From the NCBI GenBank assembly GCA_008931825.1, contig QXVZ01003926.1, forward strand, positions 1 through 64,000: DNA of 64,000 bases, in the 5' to 3' direction. The DNA is from Phallusia fumigata (taxonomy: Eukaryota > Chordata > Ascidiacea > Phlebobranchia > Ascidiidae). The notes beneath the pieces are model-generated. The model did not search any database and was not told where the DNA came from. It worked only from the letters and a program-made list of their open reading frames with translations. The position numbers were made by a program, and so were the translations under genes. Shown in pieces: positions 51,601 through 61,400 of the stretch (position 1 is the stretch's first letter; each line of letters begins with the position of its first letter).

Positions 51601-54116
51601 ATTGTATTTCACCCATTAACACTTGAATCTACTTACTTCTGTACGAAACCGCAATTTGTTTGGACTAGTAGGAGTAAATTTCGCACAAGGGCATAAAAAC
51701 AGAACACACGATATTTGGTACAAGCTTATCACATCTTAATTAAGATTTCGCTTTGGTAATCCTTACCTCAAGTTTGTCAGCACGTAAAGCTCCCGAGGCT
51801 GGAATCATGGCGGCCACTTGAGGCGAAACAGAGTGTTGCGCGAGCGCCAACTGGTGGCCAGGTGATGCTGCGATGGGATAATACGTCATGTAATGCTGGT
51901 TGATGGACGCCAGGTCTAGTAAATGATTATTTCATAGTTGGATGAGGGTTATTACGACGCAACGTAATTTTAAAGCAAAACAACTTTTGTTAATTGCTAA
52001 CAAAAACAGCTTAAAAAGCAGAATATTTGTTCTCTATAAAAACCATAAAAAAGTTCATAATTAGACTACGTACGGTTTAAACTTTAACAAAAAAGACGAT
52101 TTAAACTCACTAGCAAGAAAAGCAGCTTCATCAGCAAACTACAGTAGTTCTTACATTTGTAACAATTAAAAGCGCAAGTAACAAAACGCAAGTATGGCGG
52201 CTTGCACCAGATGATGAACACAATACCTGAAGGCAACACACTGTAAGCTGCTGTGCCAGCCGATGCAGCGACGTTAGGGCTATACAACGGATTCGTGTGC
52301 AGGCTGCTGACCATTTGCTGAGCGCTGCCGCCGGTAAGTTGCTGCGCACATCAATAAACACGGGGTCAAATTAGGGATGAGGGGTAAAAGGTTGTAAGCA
52401 AGGCAAGTTAGCGAGGCGATACAGAGGTTGGGTTAGGATTGTGCATGGTACAAACAAAATCATGGTTGATGTTTGGCACACAATCACACACATCACAATG
52501 CGATAAGAAGCGAAATCTATGGGATAAAAACGCGAAATCGGTATGGCTCAGATAAAAACAAAGAAAACTGGAGCAAAATAATTTCGCAACCCGCTGTTGA
52601 CAGTGAGCAACTGCACAGCAAAGCATATGAGCTGGCTGGTAAAGGGGTTTATAATGGAACGCAGACCCTGCGGTTTTCGCAGCGCACAGAAAATGCGTTC
52701 GTTGGCAGCTCAGTGCGAAACGGTCTGACGTATTTATATGCACCCTGTGTCAACAGCAACGAAATCATGAGCTTCGATAAATCACTTGCGCGATGTGTTA
52801 GGAGCGACTTCTTAGATTTAAAGCAAGCAGGATGCAAATTGTATTTCTCTGTGTAATTAAATTGCCTTGGTAAAGATGGACAACAGTAAACATAACACTA
52901 CGGCATTTAAACGAGACCTTGTATGTTCAAAGCGAGTTTTGAAACGATCTTTATGCAAACTATTGAGCTATTTTTTTGGTTAAAAAAGTGAAAAAAAGAA
53001 AAATGGCGCAATCAAATGCTTTGTCAGTTCTGTTTTTATTCAAGGTAAATGGTGGCATTCAATTTTTCTCCTAAAACGTTACAACCTCAAATAAAGCGGT
53101 TTACCAATTTTAGGCGATTTTGAAAACAACTACATGGTTGACTACACGCGTTTTGCCGTTAACCCTGAATTAGGCCTAAAAAGGTTTGCAAAATCCACTT
53201 GGTGACAAAAACACTGTAGCACTGATACACGCACAGATTTTACTTGCTTGCAGTTTACATAACACAAAGTGTGATAAACGTGCGCCCTGTGATATGGTAA
53301 AACCCTACTTAAACTTGTTTCATACTTAAAACCAGTTAAAAATTAACCTCGTCTGGATCTTAACCACGAGGGGGAGGTAGTAAACAGAATAGCAAAGTTG
53401 GGAGCGCAGTTGATTGTAAGTCAACAAAATTAGCGGCAAACAGTGGCTTGACAGTGAACTGCAGAAACGCCCATGTTTGAACGCAAAATTTATGGCCGGC
53501 TATTGACGTCATCGCTTGCCGTCTGAGAAGCCGAAAGTCACGTAATATTGGCGATAGCGTCTAATTACCATTATAGCGTATTAGGTTTTCTTACGCAATA
53601 AACGATGATCGTTGTTTTGCGGAACTTAATGTCTTTTTTACTTGGGCCCTTTTAGAAAGGTGGATAAAATTAAGTTACACGTATATTTTTAATGTAAGCT
53701 TCAAACAAGATGTTTATGCGAACTAATTTTATACATTTTTGACATTAAACTCTTCATGGCTAAGTTTTGTTGTTAAATATAACGCGCTAATGCAAAAATG
53801 TTAAACGTTTCCCTTCATGGGTGTATCTCGAAACTAGACCTAGCCAAACTGTCTTCAGCGGGTTGTTCGAGCTAAGTTTTCTCTCAAAGCACATTTATGC
53901 ACAAACACACTTATTCTGCCTGCAAAATAGCCTTACCTCGTATCCGATAAGTCCTCCTTGTGGGATGGCAGTCTGCATAACGTTGGGTTGTAAAGGCAAC
54001 ATCTGTTGGAGCATGGCTCGGTTCTGGAGAAGAGTTTGACGCCCGGTGATCTCGAGCTGCTGTTTGAGTTGATATGTGGGATGCAGATACTTGCAAGACT
54101 CGCGGTTGCACCGGCC
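45689..54116 (-). CDS. mbnl: Muscleblind-like RNA-binding splicing factor (5' part outside the window)
   Basis: Nuclear/cytoplasmic regulator of alternative splicing that binds YGCY-type RNA through paired CCCH zinc fingers. Exons seen, 5' to 3' on the minus strand: 54116-53937, 52341-52227, 51915-51767, 50650-50468, 50034-49942, 48486-48243, 47776-47595, 46980-46821, 46056-46003, 45918-45689, all in phase, about 530 residues. The first exon starts exactly at GRC of finger 2 ([13 protein letters not shown]), a classic MBNL exon border, so the exon with the start codon and finger 1 is missing. Fingers 3-4 are at 50650-50468, followed by AKIRAAQ and the KRHALE element (human KRPALE). A Ser/Ala/Gln-rich linker follows, then a third finger pair not found in the human proteins. 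Reading past the donor at 48243 or 46821 meets stops shortly after, allowing truncated isoforms by intron retention. It lies tail to tail with anos1. Confidence 0.93.
45884..46884 (-). other. Extra C-terminal tandem CCCH zinc-finger pair (fingers 5-6) of muscleblind
   Basis: Finger 5 is [18 protein letters not shown] and finger 6 is [18 protein letters not shown]; both have C-x7-C-x4-C-x3-H spacing. A 15-residue linker ([15 protein letters not shown]) joins them, the usual length for muscleblind pairs. They are assembled from three exons (46980-46821, 46056-46003, 45918-45689) whose phases match. The second intron cuts finger 6 at the GRC motif, one base from the intron position in finger 2. 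After finger 6 come about 62 residues rich in Ser, Pro, Ala and Leu, then the stop at 45691-45689. Confidence 0.9.
46981..47594 (-). other. Muscleblind intron, nothing recognised
   Basis: A 614-bp intron between the Ala/Ser-rich exon (47776-47595) and the exon carrying finger 5. No repeat copy or motif-bearing frame is seen. Confidence 0.6.
48030..48150 (+). repeat. Partial copy of the repeat element's left arm
   Basis: It contains 'tttctgcaggcaaaaacgca', 'tgggtcccc' and 'gtacagaacagaaag', matching the left arm at 10235-10375 in the same order. It lacks the 128-bp array and the right end. It lies in the muscleblind intron between 48243 and 47776, about 95 bp from a splice donor. Confidence 0.8.
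48487..49941 (-). other. Muscleblind intron, nothing recognised
   Basis: A 1.46-kb intron between the exon ending AQPAVM and the MTNGSALG exon. It has a purine-rich stretch near 49020-49110. No extra MBNL-type exon is recognised, although human MBNL genes have small alternative exons in this part of the gene and one could be missed. Confidence 0.5.
49942..50034 (-). other. Muscleblind exon after finger 4
   Basis: A 93-bp exon, phase 0, encoding [16 protein letters not shown] and onward. It matches the AKIKAAQ start of the exon that follows the zinc fingers in vertebrate MBNL proteins. It is a symmetric exon, so it could be skipped without a frame change. Confidence 0.85.
50468..50650 (-). 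other. Muscleblind zinc fingers 3-4
   Basis: A single 183-bp exon holds both fingers. Finger 3 is [20 protein letters not shown] (C-x7-C-x6-C-x3-H); the linker ends DNTVTV; finger 4 is [18 protein letters not shown]. It is nearly identical to human MBNL fingers 3-4 ([30 protein letters not shown] region). The aromatic and basic residues of the finger cores are kept. Confidence 0.95.
50651..51766 (-). other. Muscleblind intron, nothing recognised
   Basis: A 1.1-kb intron upstream of the finger 3-4 exon. Short frames near 50965-51171 and 51314-51505 have no motif. Confidence 0.55.
52342..53936 (-). other. Muscleblind intron, nothing recognised
   Basis: A 1.6-kb intron between the finger 2 exon and the [10 protein letters not shown] exon. 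A 127-codon plus-strand frame at 52473-52856 has no domain or splice support and is judged accidental. Confidence 0.55.
53937..54116 (-). other. Muscleblind finger 2 exon
   Basis: A 180-bp, phase 0 exon that begins [18 protein letters not shown] and continues [17 protein letters not shown], matching human GRCSRENCKYLHPPPHLK and the ENGRNNLIQQKNM region. The first cysteine of finger 2 and all of finger 1 must come from the upstream exon, which I could not find up to position 64000. Confidence 0.93.
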
Positions 54117-54360
54117 CTGTATTGACAGCACCAATCCAAGTTGAGTGGCAAAATTGAGCTTGCGTGAGCGGTCGATTAATGAGAGGATCAGTAGGATTAC
54201 GTTATTGCGCGATGCTAGCGAAAGCTTATGCACTTAGGTGTTAACTGAAAAGGAACACGAAAAAATGGTTGTTATTGCGCGGTTTTGCACAAAACTAAAT
54301 TGCCACCGAACTCCCTTAAACAGCGTGGCCACGGTAAATTCGAACTGAAAAGGTTGATAT

Positions 54361-55436
54361 AACTAGAAGGGTGGCTTTCACCATATTGCCATTCCATATA
54401 CACTATTACTCAATTTGAAAATGCATATATATTCACCATGTCATTTTACATTGGGTCCTACAGTTACTTAAGCTTTTTATAACATGATTGTTTCTGCAGG
54501 CAGAAACACATGGGTCCCCACACATGCAAAGTTGTAAAATATCTAATTTTACATAAATTATACAATGAAATAACAGAATTGATAATATGACTAACTTCGA
54601 CCAAACCTACAAAATTTAAATAGCTAGTATGTTAACTACCAGGGGTATAGGGCAAAACACAGCAACAAATCCACCAAAATGACATGTTATACAAACTGTC
54701 TACATGTCATCCAATTCAAGTATTTTTTTTAATAATTGACCCATTTTNNNNNNNNNNNNNNNNNNNNNNCATTGTTTAACAATTTGACCCATTTTAGGGG
54801 GCTAATGGGGTAACTGCTGGGGCTATCGGGTAAAACTTATCAATTATAACACTACAATGACATGTTATACAAACTGTCCAAATTTCATTCAATTCGGGCA
54901 TTGTTTAACAATTTGACCCATTTTAGGGGGCTAGTGGGGTAACTACTGGGGCTATGGGGTAAAACACATAAATTATTGCACCACAATGACATGTTATAAA
55001 AACTGTCCAAGTTTCATCCAATTCGGAGAATATTTAACTATTTGCCCCATTTTAGGGGGTTAGTGGGGTAACCATTGGGATATGGGGGCAAACAACACTG
55101 ATGACACAACCCCATGACCATATCTACCAGCTGTAAAAGTTTCATCCAAATCCGCCAAACATTTCATGCCAAAGTGCATAGCCATAAGGCAAGAAAATAT
55201 TTCACCCTTTTGGGGGGTGGCGGGGTAACCCTTGGGGCTATGAAGTTAATCGAAACAGAGAACACACCTCCATGACCATATCTACCAGCTGTGAAAGTTT
55301 CATCTAAATCCATCAAACATTTCATGACAAAAGTCCCTGGACAAGCTGCAGGGTAGAAAAAAAAAGAAAAGAAAAAAAAACAAAACAAACGGAGTGAAAA
55401 CAATATGTGTCCCCTTTCAGGAAGGGGACCCATAAT
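54361..55436. repeat. Satellite-bearing repeat element upstream of the muscleblind finger 2 exon
   Basis: Both ends match the copy at 10154-11474: left 'aactagaagggtggctttca', right 'caggaaggggacccataat'. It has the left arm with 'tgtttctgcaggcag', then units with cores near 54803, 54933 and 55062 (about 129-bp spacing), then the 'accagctgtgaaagtttcat' flank and an A-rich tract. An assembly gap interrupts the array, so the true unit number is unknown. There is no coding capacity. Confidence 0.85.
54748..54769. other. Assembly gap (22 N)
   Basis: A run of 22 N lies inside the 128-bp tandem array. The break falls where near-identical units would confuse assembly, so its size may be nominal. 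Confidence 0.98.
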
Positions 55437-58400
55437 AAACTTTGAGGACAAAATATAACAAACCTATACTTTTTATATTTAATGCCCCAAGAACTTTATT
55501 TAATCATATCCAACGACTTTTAAAATATCTGTCTATCGTACGGCGAATACACCAAAAAGGAAAAACAGTCAAGGTGGTGTTCGATTAACAGTTATAAGTG
55601 ACCCTTGGTGCAGAAAGCAGACACCCGCTATTAGAAAATGCGGTAATCATAGTCATGGCATAAAACTTGGTCAACTGTTGGTAAAATGTGTGTTTCGTGA
55701 AACAGGACAGTCTCAGCGGTTGTGTGACGACAACACAATTGTGATATTAAACTTGTGGGGAAGTGTAAAAAACCTTGCCCGTGGTCCGCAAAAACGTAAT
55801 AAAAACGTTCTAGAAAGGTGACCAACCAGTGGGACTTCTGTGTGGACCACTACAGTTAGGTGTGACCAAGCAATTAACATACCACGGAGGCCGGTGTACG
55901 CTGAGAAGGCGAGCAAACGGAACCATTTGTGTCAACTGGTTGAAACAACTTTCGAAAGACATCACAAACGGGAGAAGAAATGTGGTTGTCCCCATTTATA
56001 ACATGTAGTTCGAACATTTCATCAAGTTCACAGCATTCAAGAATCTCGACAAACTCAAGACTTTGGTTAATTCTAAACCACTGGTGTCTGTGGGACCAGT
56101 TTGTTTGTCGAAAATGGCAAATGTGCACGTATAACCCCGAGTTCGTTTAATAATTGACCGATTATGATAAAACCGACTCAGCAAGATACCAACAAACGTT
56201 CAACAAAATATGACCTTGAAATATCCACACCGGACACCTTTCAATTGTCTAACTAAAATTGTATTTGTCAAGTTTGTCACCATAGCAACTTGATAGAAAA
56301 GCGATGAGCAGTAAGTCGTATGTGAGCTCATCAGGTTTGGAGTAGTTCGGGTTTCCGCGCACTCCCAGTGAAAGTGGCGTCGAAGAAGCGCGTTCAAGAG
56401 TCCTCCACTACGCAGTGAGAGTCAAATTGTCCGTTCAAACAAAAAGCCAGCGCGATTCCCTAACCCAACAACGAACGAAGCGAATTCACTGATCCGATGC
56501 TTTTATATTCACATTGCCACCGCTTGTACAGCTCTAGCGCCCGTTAAAATAGTTGTTGGCAGGTTGCATTGGTCGAAGGCAAGGGCATTGTTCAGGCAGC
56601 GTTTATTCTAAGTAACAGTTAACGTTCGTGGACAGTTACAATGAACTACAAAGATATATTATACGGCGCACAGTTAAGTGCTAGCTTGTACGGTGTAGTC
56701 AAAGTTAACGGGAGTCGCCTTAAGGTGAAATTAGCTGTTACTATTGACCTTGACAGTAAAGTCGCGACTTTTAAAGGCCATACGCCGTGTAGGATCAAAT
56801 AGGCAAACAACTAAAACGCGGTATCGTAAATTCAAACTTCCATGAACAAAGGTCGTTCTACAAGACATTGCAAGATTCTGGTTTGATGTGCCTTGTTTCA
56901 CAAAAATCGCACTATGGTTAGGACTTTTAGGCAGTGCGACTAGCATGTTGCAGCTCAGTGCTAAAAGATTCTCTCAATCTGTGACAAAACCAACCATGAT
57001 TTTAAACTACTTAGAGGAAAGGCGCTAAAACATTGCTCATTACCGATATGTAGCGACGAATCAAGAAAGGGCAACGCGCACAACGCAAGCTGTACAGAAG
57101 TCACCAACACACAACTGCTCATTGCACTATTGTAGAACGGTAAGGAGTTTTTAGGATGAGAGAAACACTGAGACTGCAATCAGCAGCTTCTTCCTCAGCT
57201 CGCTTCTTTGTCAATGCGTGAAGCTAGTTATGGAAGAAGGGTCTGAATGTGGAAATATACAACACAAAAGGTTTCAGGCAAAATCTTGTACTATGAAGCA
57301 ACCAACAGGTACCATAAGATCAAGCACAAGCTGTTAACAGGCGCAACAAACCGACAGTTGATTGAATTAGGTAGAGAGAACTGTACGACCTAAGTATAAA
57401 GTTACACAAGAGCGGCAGGCAAACAGTAAAAATCAGTTCATTCAACGCACAGACGCATTAGTGCAAAAGCAGATCTTTAGTTTCTATTCTCACAACAAAC
57501 GTAAGCCCTAGCTTATCCCTGTGACGTGGTTCGGCTATCCAATTACCCTTGCCAGGAACAATAGATCACTCTGTATGTCTTGCACTCCTAACAGATGACT
57601 GCCTAAAGACCAAAATATGACCTAACTGAAAAACATGGCGAAAGTACACACTGACGACAACCAGTAATGCAGGAGGCTTACATGATGGGAAACTGTTTGC
57701 ATGCAATTTCAGCCTGCACTACACTGCGCTAAACAAACCCTCGCTGGCGAGATGATGTAATACCGAAGAGCAAAGTTCGCTCTGCTAGACCAGCAACAGC
57801 GAGCCAGGTTGAACAAGCCGCTCAACCTCCAGCTAGTCATGTTTGGTCTTGATGTCTGGCCGATAATGCGAAGCCTGAGCTTGAACAAGCGTAGACAGGC
57901 GACGTGCCTTCCATGGCACTTTTCTGGCCCGACAGGTCAAAGGCATAAAATCCAGACGAAGGGGGGTCGAAATGATGATCGATCGCTGCAGGGATTGGTG
58001 TGAGAATGTGAAAATGACCAGAGGGACCACCCACAACAGGCAACCCTGCCAAAACCGGCGGGTCGTACCTCCTGTGCTAAGATAAATTCCCAACAACAAT
58101 GAATGGATGAGATACAACGAGGCCGCGCATGTGAAATATGCTGACTGAAACGATTGTTACACCGATAGAGCGATGAGTAAAATCACGAGCACGAGCGGGG
58201 AAGTTGGTGGCGCAAATCATGCGACCACCTTGAGAACTCTGCGGGTCATCTATACGGTGATCACTTCCCTAAAGCTAAATGAATGGCAAAATGATCACGT
58301 AATTAAGAGCAGGGCTTTCCTATTTGGCCCGGCCATTAAAACAACACTCCTTGACGCAAAGTTTCAGAATTCAAAATGTTTACGGGTATTATTTAGACAA

Positions 58401-61400
58401 AATTAAGCGAAAGGGGAGCATTCATTTTTGGCTTGCTAGTCACGTACGCTTAAATGAAAAAGTTGAACTGTGTTCGTTAAGACCCAACAAACACAAGTTG
58501 CGTTCAGCTTAAACAAAGCGCACCAAACATAGCCACAGACTACACAAGGGTCGGAAAACGATTTATCAAACAATGATTTACAAGCAAGCACAGACTGCCA
58601 CAGTGGCCGACGGCAAACAGAGGGCGATACCGGTGTGAGGAGCCACAAATGAGTGTGTACACACAACGGCGATGTCGAACTAACTTGCCTTTAATTAGAA
58701 GTTGAACGCAAACACCGTGGTTCGGCGAAATTGCGAACTTAGCGCTGAATTTACGAAGCACCGTAACTCAGGAGCCTGCCGTGGTGTTGACTTGTGATAA
58801 AAGCTGATTTTGCAATTTATGCAACATGCAAGCAGAAAGACATGTTCGTCGGAAATGCGTTAAGTTGCTTTAGACATGAAAATGTAAGCCTAAAACATAA
58901 TGGACAACATAGTGTTTCTTGGATTTTTAGACAGTTTTAAAACATGGTTGATTGCACAAAACTCTCTCGTTAACCCGCTTTCGGCGTGCGTGAAAATATT
59001 TCCAGTTTCAAAAGGACGTGGTTTTAAAACAATGTGACTAGTGTTTGTGCAGACAAGATACAAGATGGTGACGTAATGTCGGTAGATAATTTGACGTAGC
59101 GCGAATGGGGGTCACCTCACGCCGACTGAACAAAATGCAGATTGTCACCTCGCCGCAGAATAACACTGAGCGCTGCTGCTGACGCAATGTCTAACCCCGT
59201 AACACCACAATATTTACGTGCTTTCACTCATACAACTTTGCTACAGGCAATAGCTCGCAAACGTGCAATTTTAGCAACTAAACATGTTAGATCCACTTTC
59301 TATTAGCGTACCAAATGCAGGTAAAACTGCTCCTTGCAAAAAACACGATATACATTTATAGCAGACGTTTTGACACTTCCGAATTTATGAAATTTCATTT
59401 TAACATTAAAAACCAAACGCAAAAATTATGCAAACATACATGCTCAAATAGGCCTTCAGCAACTACGTTATCTTGTTACGCTGCATCTGTTACATTCTAT
59501 GTAATGGGAGCGATGGTAGGCAAATCTGTCAGTTGCTCTATCCTCAACCTAATCTACATCTACCAATAGTCTTCTGTATCTGTTGCTTACACCATATGTT
59601 TGCCACGCACTACACTGTTCACATATGCAATAGTGGTTACAAATCGCATAAACGTCGGTCAACGCGGAAATCGCATCGTAGAATCAACGTCCAATTTTCC
59701 GCACCAACCGGATACGGTTCTCAAGCGACAATACACTGAACAATAGTTGTGTCAGCGTTGACACACAGAGGTTCGCTGCTGGCCAGTCGAGAAGGCCGGA
59801 CTGTTATTTATTAATTTTGCCAGCGCACCGCTTGACGCATAGGCCTCAATGACACATTGTGGCCGCCGCGAAAAAAAAACGCTATCTTCAAAATGTTTTA
59901 AGCTCATTTCTACAGAAAAAGACCGCAACAAGTCACGGGTTGTAAAGAAGAAAAAAACGAAAAAACAAGTCGAGTTCGACCGTCAGTTTGCATTTGAAGC
60001 GGGACGCCGGTCTCTAGTCAAGCGTGACGGGTGCCGAGCTAAAGCGTTGCCAAATATGCGCATGGCGATACCCGCGCCACGATCCGGGACAGCAAAAAAC
60101 GTTTAAAGCGCCGCTAAAAGCGATCGCTTAACGAAAGACGGATGAAAAGCCTCTTTCGTCAGACGTGACCGACTCGCAAGCCTCGACCTCTACTCATTAG
60201 CGCCATAAACCTGTCTGCCTCGGTTGGGCTCTGCTGTTTTTGGCGTCTGCTCGCTATACGTTAGTGCCTGAACGGCATCTGGGAGAACTGGTTTGAAGCC
60301 AACGGAATAAGTAAAAGTTTCACTTTAAAACTATTAAAACTATAGTCTAATGCTTTAATAGTCACGTTGGCATTAGCATGTTACAATGCGATTTAATGTA
60401 ACTTAATGGAAATATATTCGCAAAGTTAACATAAATTTCTCATCTGCTGATGTCTAAATTACATAGCTGCACCACAAATTCACTTTTTCTAAACGCGTTT
60501 CTGCGACTGCAGTATGAATCAGCGCAACTACGAATTAAACAGCCGAAGTCCATTTCTTCAAACTCAGCGACCAATTCACGTCAACATGTCTTGTTGAAAT
60601 GTCGGATGCTGCAACTCAATTCAATAGGGGAAGGCGCCTGTTTACAATCAAATGCCTTCACTCCATTGAGCAAATTCCCGCGATTCGTGTTTCCTGGTGC
60701 GGTGAGCTGCAGCTATTAGACGTAATTCCTGCGTTTAACGCATTTGCCTGAATGGGCGGATGAACGCTGAGGCGCAGCACGGGCCAACAGGCATATAGAG
60801 CTTGTTTAACCTGCGATGACGCATACAGCTTCGCATTAAGCGGCGCGACAACATTGCCCAGTACAAACAAACGAGTGTTGAGCAACAGTGCGCCGAACAA
60901 GACAACATGCTTTCGTCTGTTTGTTTGATGCAAACTTTTCACAGAAAATGCAAATTAAGTGAGATAATGTTGGAATCATCGTATTTTTGTAAACTTTTAT
61001 AACATGTATTCGTTGCGTGGGCAAGGAGTGTTGTGTTTGGTAAAAAAAGCGAGCAGGCAAAGTCGTCCGACCCTAAAGAAATTTTCAAAAGCACTTCGCT
61101 ATTTTACCCAATTTAATTCAATTACAAAAACATTTATTGGAAATTTATACCGTTCACTAAACATTGCACAAGGCTAATAATTTATTTTCAAGGTGACATG
61201 TCAGACTGGTTGACGATATAAAGTTTACCTACTAATTTAAATTTTCGGTTTTGACATTAAATTAATCACCAAAAAAGACAAAAACAACATTTTAGACAAA
61301 AAAGCGGAGGCGATAAAATGTTGAAAGTGTAAATCGTTCGTACGTGCATTTGAAAATATATTTGCCCACCACGTCCAGAAAGTTTAGAATGATAGCCGGA

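Noticed and set aside
52473-52856. 127-codon plus-strand frame in a muscleblind intron
   Set aside because: Ordinary chance frame: no recognised motif, no neighbouring exons on that strand.
56641-56802. 53-codon frame starting MNYKDILYGAQLSASLYG
   Set aside because: Reasonable composition but no similarity, no splice partners and no second line of evidence.
59849-60106. 85-codon Lys/Arg-rich plus-strand frame
   Set aside because: The composition comes from an A-rich tract; no nuclear protein family is recognised.
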